Source of the DNA: Pseudomonadota bacterium
GTDB lineage: Bacteria; Pseudomonadota; Alphaproteobacteria; Rhizobiales; Phreatobacteraceae
NCBI GenBank assembly: GCA_020161695.1
Contig: JAIUOO010000001.1
Location: 186,001-250,000 of the forward strand
Direction: 5' to 3'
Length of the DNA stretch: 64,000 nucleotides
Numbering within the stretch: position 1 is the stretch's first letter; every line of letters begins with the position of its first letter. The notes under the pieces are model-generated. The model ran no database searches and had not been told where the DNA came from. It saw only the letters and a list, made by a program, of their open reading frames with translations. Position numbers and translations under genes: made by a program. Shown here in pieces: positions 46,880 through 55,399 of this stretch.

Positions 46880-47854
46880 CTAGTTGGACGGCGCCACGCC
46901 CGCCTCGGTGATGACGCGGCGCCACTTCTCGACCTCACGCTCGAGCTGGGCGCGCGCCTCGGCCGGGCCGCGGCGGCCGGCCGGATAGGCCGTGGTTCCG
47001 AGATCAGCGAAACGGGCCAGCACGGTCTGGTCCTTCAGCGCGACTTCCAGCGCCGCGTTGAGGCGCTGAATGACCGCATCCGGCGTGCCGCGCGGAGCGT
47101 AGAGCGCGTGCCAGACGGTGACCTCGAAATTGGCGAGGCCCGCCTCCTGCAGCGTCGGCAGGGTCGGCAGCTGGGCGACCCGCTCGGTGGCGGTCACCGC
47201 ATAGGGGCGGATGCGGTTGCCCTGGATCTGCGGGATCGAATTGGTTGTCTGGTCGCAGAGCGCGTCGAGCTGGCCGGCCACGAGATCGTTCATCGCCGGT
47301 CCGGTGCCGCGATAGGGAATCTCGTTGAACTTCGTGCCGAGCGCCGATTGCAGCATCATGTTGCAGAGGTGCGAACCGGAGCCGACGCCGGCCGTGCCGA
47401 ACGAGATATTGCGGCCGGACTTCTTCACGTGGTCGAGGAACTCGGCGATGGTCTTCGCCTCGATGCCGAGCTTCGAGACGATGACGAACGGGCCCTGATT
47501 GACGAGGCCGATCGGCGCGAAATCCTTGACGGTGTCATAGGTGAGGTTGCGATAGAGCGTCGCGCCGGCGGCGAGCGCCAGATGGTGGATCAGCAGCGTG
47601 TAGCCGTCGGGCGTCGCCCGCGCCGCGCGCCCGGCGCCCGTGGTGCCGCCGGCGCCGCCGACATTCTCGATCACCACGGTCTGGCCGAGGGTCTGCGACA
47701 TGGACTGGGCGAGCAGGCGGCCGAGCACGTCGGACGGCCCACCGGCGGCATAGGGCACGATCAGCGTGATCGGACGGTCGGGAAAGGTCTGTGCGGCGGC
47801 CGGAGCCACCGCGAGCGCCGACAGGGCGGCGGCGAGAAGCGTGCGTCGAAGCAT
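46880..47854 (-). CDS. Bug-type solute-binding protein next to the sulfonate operon (candidate SlcH)
   Basis: A 324-residue TctC/Bug protein with a signal peptide (MLRRTLLAAALSALAVAPAAAQ) and family motifs ITLIVPYAAGGPSDVLGR, VVIENVGGAGGTTG, GVGSGSHLCNMML and EIPYRGTGPAMNDLVAGQ. In described sulfolactate degraders the tripartite SlcHFG system imports sulfolactate and SlcH is the binding protein, which suits this position. The membrane partners (TctA/TctB or SlcF/SlcG) are not in the window. It lies 69 bases downstream of the GntR regulator, same strand. Confidence 0.85.
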   Translation of the reverse strand: MLRRTLLAAALSALAVAPAAAQTFPDRPITLIVPYAAGGPSDVLGRLLAQSMSQTLGQTVVIENVGGAGGTTGAGRAARATPDGYTLLIHHLALAAGATLYRNLTYDTVKDFAPIGLVNQGPFVIVSKLGIEAKTIAEFLDHVKKSGRNISFGTAGVGSGSHLCNMMLQSALGTKFNEIPYRGTGPAMNDLVAGQLDALCDQTTNSIPQIQGNRIRPYAVTATERVAQLPTLPTLQEAGLANFEVTVWHALYAPRGTPDAVIQRLNAALEVALKDQTVLARFADLGTTAYPAGRRGPAEARAQLEREVEKWRRVITEAGVAPSN

Positions 47855-47923
47855 GAATTTCCTCCACAGGTCATGACGGTGATTGTCTTTGCTGAACGTC
47901 CGTCCCGTCGAGCGGCGTTCATG

Positions 47924-48679
47924 TCATTTCAGGTCGCTGAGGTAGTGAAAACGATCCGTTCTGCAGAGCGAAACGCGCCATTCCACCTCCTGCCCGTCCA
48001 GATCGGTCGCAAGGCGGTCGATCAGCAGGACCGGCATTCCCGGTGCGATTCCCATCAGCGCCGCATCCGCCTCGGGACACGGAACGGCCTTGAGGCTCTC
48101 GGTCGCGCGGGCGACCGTCACGCCATAGCGTCCGCCATAGAGGCCGTAGAGATTGTTCGGGACCGGCTCGGAGCGCTCGAGATCGGGGAAGCGCGCGGCC
48201 GGCACCGCGATGTGTTCGGATATCGCGACCGCGCCGCCGAGCGAGCGCAGCCGGTGGATGCGCACGACATGGGAGCCGCGGGCGAGGGAAAGCCGTGCCG
48301 CCTCTTCGGCATTGGCGCGGGCGCGCTCCACCGCCAGAACCTGGCTGTCGGGAAACTCGCGGCCGCCATCATCGCGTGTCAGCTTGAAGAACTGGAAGAG
48401 GATGCGGTCCTCGTCGTGACTGGCGACGAAGGTGCCGACGCCCTGGCGGCGCACCAGCAGGTTCTCGGCGGTCATCTCGTCGAGCGCCTTGCGCACGGTT
48501 CCCTGGCTGACCGAAAGCTCGGCGGCGATCTGGAATTCGGACGGAATGATGCGCCCGGCCTGCCACTCACCGGCGGCGATGCGGCGGACGAGGCGTTCCT
48601 TGACCTGGCGATAGAGCGGCCGGAAGCCGACGACGGCGCCGCCTCCCTCCCCCGCTTTGCGCTCCACAGGCATGGGCAA
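47924..48679 (-). CDS. GntR family regulator with UTRA ligand-binding domain
   Basis: A 251-residue HutC-type regulator. Residues 15-85 are the winged helix (LVRRIAAGEWQAGRIIPSEFQIAAELSVSQGTVRKALDEMTAENLLVRRQGVGTFV), and residues 100-245 are a UTRA domain that binds a small effector. It is divergent from the sulfo-lyase-like operon, and the intergenic 79 bases hold a palindrome over the operon promoter, so it probably represses that operon until its effector (sulfolactate or similar) appears. An ATG two codons downstream is an alternative start. It would correspond to SuyR if the pathway assignment is right. Confidence 0.9.
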   Translation of the reverse strand: MPMPVERKAGEGGGAVVGFRPLYRQVKERLVRRIAAGEWQAGRIIPSEFQIAAELSVSQGTVRKALDEMTAENLLVRRQGVGTFVASHDEDRILFQFFKLTRDDGGREFPDSQVLAVERARANAEEAARLSLARGSHVVRIHRLRSLGGAVAISEHIAVPAARFPDLERSEPVPNNLYGLYGGRYGVTVARATESLKAVPCPEADAALMGIAPGMPVLLIDRLATDLDGQEVEWRVSLCRTDRFHYLSDLK

Positions 48680-48697
48680 TTCCCGTCCCGATCCTCG

Positions 48698-48740
48698 TTG
48701 ACACTGTAGCGCGTCTTATGTCTTATACAAGACTAATAAG
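48698..48740 (+). promoter_or_regulatory. Promoter and overlapping GntR-type operator of the sulfonate operon
   Basis: TTGACA (48698-48703) is followed after 17 bases by TCTTAT (48721-48726), a good sigma-70 arrangement. The palindrome GTCTT-ATAC-AAGAC (48720-48733) covers the -10 box, flanked by CTTAT and ATAAG; GTCTTAT also repeats directly at 48713 and 48720. A repressor bound here would block RNA polymerase. The divergent GntR gene starts 18 bases to the left of the -35. Confidence 0.7.
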
Positions 48741-48758
48741 CCTACGGAGGAAACGCCC

Positions 48759-49046
48759 ATGGGGGCCCCACATCTGCTCGCCCACGAGAAGAAGGACACG
48801 GTCGGTGTCGTGGTCGTGGAGGGACTGAAGGCCGGCACCGACATGCTGGCCGTGGTCACCCATGACAATTCGGATTTCCGCATCACCGCGAAGCAGGACA
48901 TCCCGATCGGCCACAAGGTGGCGCTGAAGGACATCAAGAAGGGCGACACGGTCTGGAAGTACGGCCAGGACATCGGCGTCGCGAAAGCGGACATCAAGAA
49001 GGGCGAACACGCCCACGTCCACAACATCAAGACCAAGCGCTGGTGA
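48759..49046 (+). CDS. suyA: SAF-domain small subunit of a UxaA-family lyase (candidate sulfolactate sulfo-lyase alpha)
   Basis: A 95-residue SAF-fold protein corresponding to the N-terminal part of altronate/galactarate dehydratases: VGVVVVEGLKAGTDMLAV...ITAKQDIPIGHKVALKDIKKGDTVWKYGQDIGVAKADIKKGEHAHVHNIKTKRW. As a separate small subunit next to a large UxaA-type subunit it could be SuyA of (2R)-3-sulfolactate sulfo-lyase, which yields pyruvate and sulfite, or a sugar-acid dehydratase subunit. The neighbouring exporter and two dehydrogenases favour SuyA. ACGGAGGAAA precedes the ATG. Confidence 0.75.
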   Translation: MGAPHLLAHEKKDTVGVVVVEGLKAGTDMLAVVTHDNSDFRITAKQDIPIGHKVALKDIKKGDTVWKYGQDIGVAKADIKKGEHAHVHNIKTKRW

Positions 49047-49112
49047 GATGCGCGGGGCCTCGCCCCCGACAGTATCCGACATCCCAAGCCGAACCAAATC
49101 CGAGGAAACGCC

Positions 49113-50396
49113 ATGTCGCTGATGGTCGCGAATTTCGATCTCGTCCAGCGCAAGCTGAAGAACGTCAAGGGCCGCAAGATCGAGGCGGAGGCGTTCAAGG
49201 CGCCGGCCGTGAAGCGCCCGACCGGCCGGGCGCTGGACAGCATCATGGGCTGGCGGCGCGAGAACGGCCGCGTCGGCGTCCGGAACCACGTGCTGATCCT
49301 CCCCCTCGACGACCTGTCCAACGCCGCCTGCGAGGCGGTGGCCAACAACATCAAGGGCACGCTGGCGATCCCCCACGCCTATGGCCGCCTGCAGTTCGGC
49401 GAGGACCTCGACGTCCACTTCCGCACCCTGATCGGCACGGGCTCGAACCCGAACGTCGCCGCCGTGGTGGTGATCGGCATCGAGGACCAGTGGACCAAGA
49501 TCGTGGTCGACGGCATCGCCAAGACCGGCAAGCCGGTGGTCGGCTTCGGCATCGAGGGTCACGGCGATATCGCGACCATCGCCAAGGCGAGCTATGTCGC
49601 CAAGGAATTCGTGCAGTGGTCGAGCGAGCTCGCCCGCGAGAAGTGCCCGATCACCGATCTGTGGGTCTCGACCAAATGCGGCGAGAGCGACACGACGACG
49701 GGCCTCTCCTCCTGCCCGACGGTCGGCAACATGTATGACAAGCTGATCCCGAAGGGCATCTACGGCGTGTTCGGCGAGACGTCCGAAATCACCGGCGCCG
49801 AGCATCTGTGCAAGGAGCGCGCGGCGACGAAGGAAGTCGGCGAGCGCTGGTACAAGATGTGGAAGGCCTATCAGGACGACGTCATCGAGGCCCACAAGAC
49901 CAACGATCTCTCGGACTCGCAGCCGACCAAGGGCAACATTGCCGGCGGCCTGACGACCATCGAGGAGAAGGCGCTCGGCAACCTCGAGAAGATCGGCCGC
50001 GAGTGCAGGTACATCGACATCCTGCAGCCGGCCGAGGCGCCGGCCAAGGGTCCCGGCCTCTACTACATGGACACGTCCTCGGCCGCTGCCGAATGCGTGA
50101 CGCTGATGGCGGCGGGCGGCTATGTGATCCACACCTTCCCGACCGGACAGGGCAATGTCATCGGCAACCCGATCGTGCCGGTCATCAAGATCACCGGCAA
50201 TCCGAAGACCATGCGTACCATGCCGGAGCACATCGACGTGGACGTGTCGGGCGTGCTGAAGCGCACCATGACCATTCCGCAGGCGGGCGACGCGCTGATC
50301 GAGAACATCGTGCGGACGGCGAACGGCCGCCTGACGGCCTCGGAGGCGCTCGGCCACCGCGAGTTCTCGCTGACCAAGCTCTACCGCTCGGCGTAA
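49113..50396 (+). CDS. suyB: UxaA-family large subunit (candidate sulfolactate sulfo-lyase beta)
   Basis: A 427-residue member of the D-galactarate dehydratase/altronate hydrolase family. It has [14 protein letters not shown], the iron-site region [39 protein letters not shown], and a C-terminal [24 protein letters not shown] motif. Family enzymes eliminate water; SuyB eliminates sulfite from (R)-sulfolactate. It starts 66 bases after suyA with its own GAGGAAA site. Substrate is inferred from the exporter and SlcC/ComC-like dehydrogenases downstream; sugar-acid dehydration remains the alternative. Confidence 0.78.
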   Translation: MSLMVANFDLVQRKLKNVKGRKIEAEAFKAPAVKRPTGRALDSIMGWRRENGRVGVRNHVLILPLDDLSNAACEAVANNIKGTLAIPHAYGRLQFGEDLDVHFRTLIGTGSNPNVAAVVVIGIEDQWTKIVVDGIAKTGKPVVGFGIEGHGDIATIAKASYVAKEFVQWSSELAREKCPITDLWVSTKCGESDTTTGLSSCPTVGNMYDKLIPKGIYGVFGETSEITGAEHLCKERAATKEVGERWYKMWKAYQDDVIEAHKTNDLSDSQPTKGNIAGGLTTIEEKALGNLEKIGRECRYIDILQPAEAPAKGPGLYYMDTSSAAAECVTLMAAGGYVIHTFPTGQGNVIGNPIVPVIKITGNPKTMRTMPEHIDVDVSGVLKRTMTIPQAGDALIENIVRTANGRLTASEALGHREFSLTKLYRSA

Positions 50397-50435
50397 CAGC
50401 GGCGAGGAGCAAGGGGCGCCCGGGGACAAGGTTCG

Positions 50436-50942
50436 ATGAGCCGCCAGCTCGCCACGCCGCGCCTTTTCCTCACGCCCATCGACGAGGGGGATTTCCCCGA
50501 CCTCGCCGCCCTCAACGCCGACCCTCAAGTCGGCGGCAAGCTGAAGCACGGCGTGCTGACGGAAACTGAGACGCGGGCGCAGTTCGACGGCTATCGCGCC
50601 ATCTGGGCCGAGCGCGGCTTCGGGGTCTTCGCCCTGCGGCTGCGCGAGACCGGCGCCTTCGTCGGCATAGCCGGGCTGTGGGAGCATGACGGCGGCCTCG
50701 GCACCGCCCTGCGCTACGCGATCATGCCGCAGCATCGCGGCGCGGGCCTTGCCCGGGAGGCCGCAACGGCCGTTCTGGACTTTGCCAGAACGCAGGACAT
50801 CCATCCCATCATAGCGGCCACGCGCGAAAGCAATATTGCCTCCCAGCGCATTCTCACCGATCTCGGCCTGTCGCTGCGCGAGACCCGCGGCGAGCCGGGC
50901 CATCGGGTGATGGTCTTCGAGTTGCCGGAGCAACCATCATGA
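50436..50942 (+). CDS. GNAT family N-acetyltransferase
   Basis: A 168-residue RimJ/RimL-type acetyltransferase: TPRLFLTPIDEGDFPDLAALNADPQV at the N-terminus, then GTALRYAIMPQHRGAGLAREAATAVLDFA (acetyl-CoA pyrophosphate loop) and ESNIASQRILTDLGL. Its stop overlaps the exporter start (ATGA), so it is embedded in the operon. No known sulfolactate pathway step needs an acetyltransferase; it could detoxify an amino-sulfonate or modify a pathway protein. Confidence 0.88.
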   Translation: MSRQLATPRLFLTPIDEGDFPDLAALNADPQVGGKLKHGVLTETETRAQFDGYRAIWAERGFGVFALRLRETGAFVGIAGLWEHDGGLGTALRYAIMPQHRGAGLAREAATAVLDFARTQDIHPIIAATRESNIASQRILTDLGLSLRETRGEPGHRVMVFELPEQPS

Positions 50943-51976
50943 CCATGCCCATGGCGGCAACCGCCCGCCCGCTGCTTCCCGGCGTGGCACTCGCCTCCGC
51001 GGTCGCCATCGCGGCCGTATCGGCCGAACCGCTGGTGCGGCAGGCCAGCGGCGGCCGGCTGGCCCTGCCCGGCATGGTGATCGCGCTGATCATCGGCATC
51101 GCGCTGCATTCGCTCGCCGCGCGGCCACTGTTCGAGCCGGGCCTCACCTTCGCGGTCAAGAAGATGCTGCGCTGGGCCATCGGCCTCCTTGGCCTGCGCA
51201 TCGCCTTCGGCGACATTCTCGGCCTCGGGGTCGGCACGCTCATGCTGGTGATCGCATCCATGGCGGCCACCATCGCGGCGGGCATCTGGCTCGCCCGCCG
51301 TTTCTCGGTCCACGATGGCTATGGCGCGCTGGCGGGAGCCGCGACCGCCGTCTGCGGCGCCTCGGCCGCGCTCGCGACGACCACTGTGCTACCCAACTAC
51401 CCGTCCAAGGCGGCCGACACGGCCTTCACGGTGGTCGCGGCCAACGCGCTGTCCACCATCGTCATGCTGGCCTATCCGCCGCTGGCGATCCTGTTCGGCT
51501 TCGACGCGACCAAGACCGGCATCCTGCTCGGCGCCACCATCCACGACATGGCGCAGGTGGTGGGCGCGGGCTACGCGGTGTCCGACCCGGTCGGCAATGC
51601 CGCCGTGGTGGTGAAGCTGTTCCGCGTGTTCCTGCTGCTGCCGGTGGTGCTGATCATCGGCTGGTGGTTCGTTCGGCAGGGCCAGCACGCCAATGCCGCC
51701 AAGGTGCCCGTGCCGGTCTTCGCGCTGGTGTTCCTGGCGCTGGTGGCGGTCAACTCCGTCCTGCCCGCCGTGCCGGCGCTGGCCGCGCCCTATGCGATCG
51801 CCAAGGGCTGGCTGGTGAACCTGTCCAATGCCGGCCTGCTCATCGCCATCGCGGCGCTGGGGCTCGGCACCTCGATCACCGCCATCCTGTCCATCGGCTG
51901 GCGGCATGTCGCGGTGTTCCTCGGCACGACCACCGTGATCCTCGCCATCGTCGTGGCGGGACTGTTCATCCTGTAG
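50939..51976 (+). CDS. YeiH family putative sulfate/sulfite exporter
   Basis: A 345-residue inner-membrane protein with about ten helices and YeiH-family signatures: LAGAATAVCGASAALATTTVLP, GILLGATIHDMAQVVGAGYAVSD and VVVKLFRVFLLLPVVL. Families of this type are predicted to export sulfate or sulfite. In this operon it would remove the sulfite, or the sulfate made from it, released by the sulfo-lyase. It is translationally coupled to the GNAT gene and ends 9 bases before the dehydrogenase gene. Confidence 0.88.
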   Translation: MTMPMAATARPLLPGVALASAVAIAAVSAEPLVRQASGGRLALPGMVIALIIGIALHSLAARPLFEPGLTFAVKKMLRWAIGLLGLRIAFGDILGLGVGTLMLVIASMAATIAAGIWLARRFSVHDGYGALAGAATAVCGASAALATTTVLPNYPSKAADTAFTVVAANALSTIVMLAYPPLAILFGFDATKTGILLGATIHDMAQVVGAGYAVSDPVGNAAVVVKLFRVFLLLPVVLIIGWWFVRQGQHANAAKVPVPVFALVFLALVAVNSVLPAVPALAAPYAIAKGWLVNLSNAGLLIAIAALGLGTSITAILSIGWRHVAVFLGTTTVILAIVVAGLFIL

Positions 51977-51985
51977 GAAACCCGC

Positions 51986-52918
51986 ATGACCGAGATCGTC
52001 ATTTCCGAGTTCATGGACGAGGCGGCGGTCGAGGACCTCAGGCGCGATTTCAGGGTCATCTACGACAAGGGCCTGGTCGACCGGCCCGACGATCTCGCGC
52101 GCCTTGCCGCCGGCGCGCGGGCGCTGATCGTGCGCAACCGGACGCAGGTGCGCGGGAGCCTGCTTGAAGCCGGTGCGAAGCTGGAAGCCATCGGCCGCCT
52201 CGGGGTCGGGCTCGACAATATCGATGTCGCGGCCTGCAAGGCGCGCGGCATCGCCGTGCTGCCGGCGACGGGAGCCAACGACATCGCGGTGGCCGAATGG
52301 GCCGTCACCACGATCATGATGCTGCTGCGCGGGGCCTATTTCGCCAGCGCCGAGGTCGCGGCCGGCACATGGCCGCGCGAGCGGCTGATGGGCCGCGAGG
52401 TCCATGGCAAGGTGCTAGGCCTCGTCGGCTTCGGCGCGATCGCCCGCGAAACCGCGATCCGGGCGAAGGCGCTCGGCATGACCATCATTGCCGCCGACCC
52501 CTTCGTGAGTGACGACGATCCGGCCTGGGCGCGGATCGGCGCGCGGGCGGTGGGCCTCGACGCGCTCGTGGCCGAGGCCGATGCCATCAGCCTGCACGTG
52601 CCGCTGACGGCGGAGACCCGCAACCTCGTCGACGGCAAGCGTCTCGCGGCGATGAAGCGCGATGCCGTCGTGGTCAATGCCGCCCGTGGCGGCGTCATCG
52701 ACGAAGCGGCGCTGGCGGAGGCCCTCAAGGCCGGCACCATCGCGGGCGCGGCACTGGACGTGTTCGACGCCGAGCCGCTCAAGGCGGGATCGCCGCTCGC
52801 CGGCTGCCCCAACCTGATCCTGACCCCGCACATTGCCGGCGTCACGGTCGAGAGCAACGTGCGCGTGTCCTCGGTCACTGCCGCCAATGTCCGCCGCGTG
52901 TTGATGGAGAAGCGCTGA
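51986..52918 (+). CDS. slcC: D-2-hydroxyacid dehydrogenase (candidate (S)-sulfolactate dehydrogenase)
   Basis: A 310-residue member of the phosphoglycerate-dehydrogenase family: nucleotide loop GLVGFGAIARE (G148, G150) with D171 after the second strand, pointing to NAD, and catalytic R234 (NAARGGVID), E263 (DAEPL) and H282 (TPHIAGVT). SlcC oxidises (S)-sulfolactate to sulfopyruvate and is usually paired with ComC, as here. On sequence alone it could be any 2-hydroxyacid dehydrogenase. Its TGA overlaps the next ATG by one base. Confidence 0.78.
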   Translation: MTEIVISEFMDEAAVEDLRRDFRVIYDKGLVDRPDDLARLAAGARALIVRNRTQVRGSLLEAGAKLEAIGRLGVGLDNIDVAACKARGIAVLPATGANDIAVAEWAVTTIMMLLRGAYFASAEVAAGTWPRERLMGREVHGKVLGLVGFGAIARETAIRAKALGMTIIAADPFVSDDDPAWARIGARAVGLDALVAEADAISLHVPLTAETRNLVDGKRLAAMKRDAVVVNAARGGVIDEAALAEALKAGTIAGAALDVFDAEPLKAGSPLAGCPNLILTPHIAGVTVESNVRVSSVTAANVRRVLMEKR

Positions 52919-53910
52919 TGACCCGGGTCTCGCTCGATGTCGCCCGCTCATGGGTGGCGCGCATCTTCACCGAGAACGGCGCGAATGCGGAGGCCGCCGC
53001 TTCCGTCGCGGCGGCGCTGGTGCGCGCCGAGAGCGAGGGGCTGAAGGGCCACGGCCTTTCCCGTATCCCGACCTATCTGGTGATGCTGAGAAGCGGCAAG
53101 ATCGACGGCCGCGCCGTGCCGACCGCGAAGCGCGTGCGCGCCGCGACGCTGATGGTCGACGCCGCCAACGGCTTCGCCTACCCGGCGGTGGACCTCGCGC
53201 TGAAGGAACTGCCGGCCATCGTCGCCGAGACGGGGATCGCGGCGGCGGCCATCGCCCGCTCCAACCATGCCGGCGCGCTTGGCGCTCATGTCGAGGCGCT
53301 GGCGGACAAGGGGCTGATCGCCCTGTTCTTCGCCAATACGCCGGAGGCTATCGCGCCAGCCGGCGGCACGAAGGCGGTCTATGGCACCAACCCCATCGCC
53401 TTCGCCTGCCCCCTGCCCGGCCGGCCCGCCGTGGTGGTTGACCTCGCGCTGTCGACGGTCGCGCGCGGCAATATCGTCGCTGCGGCGCAGAAGGGCGAGC
53501 CGATCCCCGAGGGCTGGGCGCTTGACATCGAGGGCAATCCGACGACCGACGCTGCCAAGGCGCTGAAGGGCACGATGGTGGCGCTCGGCGGGCCGAAGGG
53601 CACGGCGCTTGCCCTGATGGTCGAAGTGCTGGCGGCGGCGCTGACCGGCGCGCATCTCGCCTTCGAGGCGTCGTCCTTCCTCGACGACAAGGGCCCGCCT
53701 CCCGGCACGGGACAGACGATCCTCGCCATCGACCCTGCCGGCTTCGGCCACGGCGCCTTCGGCGAGCGGATCGCAGCGCTGGCAGGCGCCATCGAGGCGC
53801 AGGCCGGCGCGCGGCTTCCAGGCCAGCGGCGTCTCGCACTGCGCCAGAAGGCGGCGGCGGACGGTATCGTGCTGCCTGCCGATCTCGTCGAGAAGTTCGG
53901 CGCGCCCTGA
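52918..53910 (+). CDS. comC: Ldh2/malate dehydrogenase-like oxidoreductase (candidate (R)-sulfolactate dehydrogenase)
   Basis: A 330-residue enzyme of the ComC/MdhC/YlbC family: SEGLKGHGLSRIPTYL carries the catalytic-site His, SNHAGALGAHVE and YGTNPIAFACP are family landmarks, and VDLALSTVARG follows. ComC reduces sulfopyruvate to (R)-sulfolactate with NAD(P)H; together with an SlcC it converts the S to the R enantiomer, the substrate of SuyAB. It overlaps slcC (TGATG). Without context it could be a malate or ureidoglycolate dehydrogenase. Confidence 0.78.
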   Translation: MTRVSLDVARSWVARIFTENGANAEAAASVAAALVRAESEGLKGHGLSRIPTYLVMLRSGKIDGRAVPTAKRVRAATLMVDAANGFAYPAVDLALKELPAIVAETGIAAAAIARSNHAGALGAHVEALADKGLIALFFANTPEAIAPAGGTKAVYGTNPIAFACPLPGRPAVVVDLALSTVARGNIVAAAQKGEPIPEGWALDIEGNPTTDAAKALKGTMVALGGPKGTALALMVEVLAAALTGAHLAFEASSFLDDKGPPPGTGQTILAIDPAGFGHGAFGERIAALAGAIEAQAGARLPGQRRLALRQKAAADGIVLPADLVEKFGAP

Positions 53911-54034
53911 GCGGAGCCTGGCAGGATGACAACACCGCGAGGCGTGGCAGCAGCGCTCGCGACCGTATTGCTCCGCGATGATCCAACGGCTACGCGAAGC
54001 TTGAACTGTTTGCCCAGGGGCTGAAGGACCACCC

Positions 54035-55282
54035 ATGACTGTCGCCAACGGCCGCTCGCTGCTCGCCATTCCCGGCCCGACCAACATCCCCGACCGCGTG
54101 CTGCAGGCGATGATCCGCCCGGCCGAGGAGATCTATTCGGGCCCGATGGTGTCCCTGACCGACAGCCTGCTGGGCGATCTCCAGCGGATTTTCCGCACCC
54201 GCGGGCGCACCTACATCTACGCCGCCAACGGCCATGGCGGCTGGGAGGCGGCGATCTCGAACGTGCTGTCGCGCGGCGACAAGGTGCTGGTGCTGGCGAG
54301 CGGCCGCTTCGCCATAGGCTGGGGCCAGATGGCGGCCTTCATGGGCGCCGATGTCGAGGTGATGGACGGCTCGTGGCGCGCCAGCATCGACCCGGCCGCT
54401 GTGGAAGAACGCCTGAAGCGCGACACGGCCCATTCCATCAAGGCGATCCTGATGGTGCAGATCGACACGGCCTCGGGCGTGGTCAACGACGTGCAGGCCG
54501 TGCGCCGGGCCATCGACGCGGCGGGCCACCCCGCCCTGTTCATGGTGGATGGCGTCGCCTCGCTCGGCTGCATGCCGTTCGAGATGGATGCCTGGGGCAT
54601 CGACGTCGCCATGTCCGCCTCGCAGAAGGGCATGATGACGCCGCCCGGCCTCGCCTTCGTCGCCGCCAACGACAAGGCGCACAAGGCGCACGAGACCGCC
54701 GACATGAAGACGCTCTACTGGGACTGGACCGCGCGCCAGGGCAAGGAGCACTACATGAAATATTGCGGCACGCCGCCGGAGCACCTGCTCTTCGCGCTGC
54801 GCGCCGCGCTGGACATGATCCTCGAGGAGGGCCTGGAGGCCGTCTGGAAGCGCCATGCCCTGCTCGCCGCCGCCACGCATGCCGCCATCGGCAAGTGGGC
54901 GGAGGGCCAGGTGATCTCCTGCAACGTCACCGATCCCGCCCAGCGCGCCTGCTCGGTGACCCCGGTTCTGGTCAATGGCGCCGATTCCGAGGCGATCGCG
55001 GCCTATACCCAGAAGATCTGCGGCGTGACGCTCGGCTCGGCCATCGGCGAGCTCTCGGGCCGCGCCTTCCGCATCGCCCATATGGGCCACGTCAACGCGC
55101 CGATGGTGCTCGGCTCTCTCTCGGCCATCGAAATGGCCCTGAAGGCGCTCGGCATCCCGCATGGCGAGGGTGGCGTGACCGCCGCCGTCGCGACGCTGGC
55201 GGAGGGTGCGGGCCTGCCGTTCGGCCCTGCCGTGCACGAGGTGCCGGAGAACGACCTGGCAGCGCCGACCGCTCCCGTCTGA
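54035..55282 (+). CDS. Class V aminotransferase (alanine/serine-glyoxylate type)
   Basis: A 415-residue fold-type I PLP aminotransferase. The N-terminal IPGPTNIPDRVLQAM and AANGHGGWEAAISNVLSRGDKVLVLASGRFAIGW match the serine/alanine-glyoxylate group; D172 (FMVDGVASLG) holds the pyridine nitrogen and K198 (SASQKGMM) is the Schiff-base lysine. It follows comC by 124 bases in the same direction and has a GAAGGA site. It may feed the island, for example by transaminating cysteate or sulfopyruvate, or serve glyoxylate metabolism independently. Confidence 0.88.
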   Translation: MTVANGRSLLAIPGPTNIPDRVLQAMIRPAEEIYSGPMVSLTDSLLGDLQRIFRTRGRTYIYAANGHGGWEAAISNVLSRGDKVLVLASGRFAIGWGQMAAFMGADVEVMDGSWRASIDPAAVEERLKRDTAHSIKAILMVQIDTASGVVNDVQAVRRAIDAAGHPALFMVDGVASLGCMPFEMDAWGIDVAMSASQKGMMTPPGLAFVAANDKAHKAHETADMKTLYWDWTARQGKEHYMKYCGTPPEHLLFALRAALDMILEEGLEAVWKRHALLAAATHAAIGKWAEGQVISCNVTDPAQRACSVTPVLVNGADSEAIAAYTQKICGVTLGSAIGELSGRAFRIAHMGHVNAPMVLGSLSAIEMALKALGIPHGEGGVTAAVATLAEGAGLPFGPAVHEVPENDLAAPTAPV

Positions 55283-55399
55283 GGGGGAGCGGCGCGGCCG
55301 ACGCGGCGCTTTCCAACAAGGCGGCAAGCCGACAATCCGGAACATTCGGCGCGAACGCGCATTGATCGCGCGTTACCCCATTCGTACCGGAGATTCACC

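Noticed and set aside
48759..50396. Altronate or galactarate dehydratase (hexuronate catabolism)
   Set aside because: The family match allows it, but no uronate isomerase, reductase or sugar kinase is nearby, whereas a sulfur-anion exporter and SlcC/ComC-like dehydrogenases are. Kept as the main alternative rather than the call.
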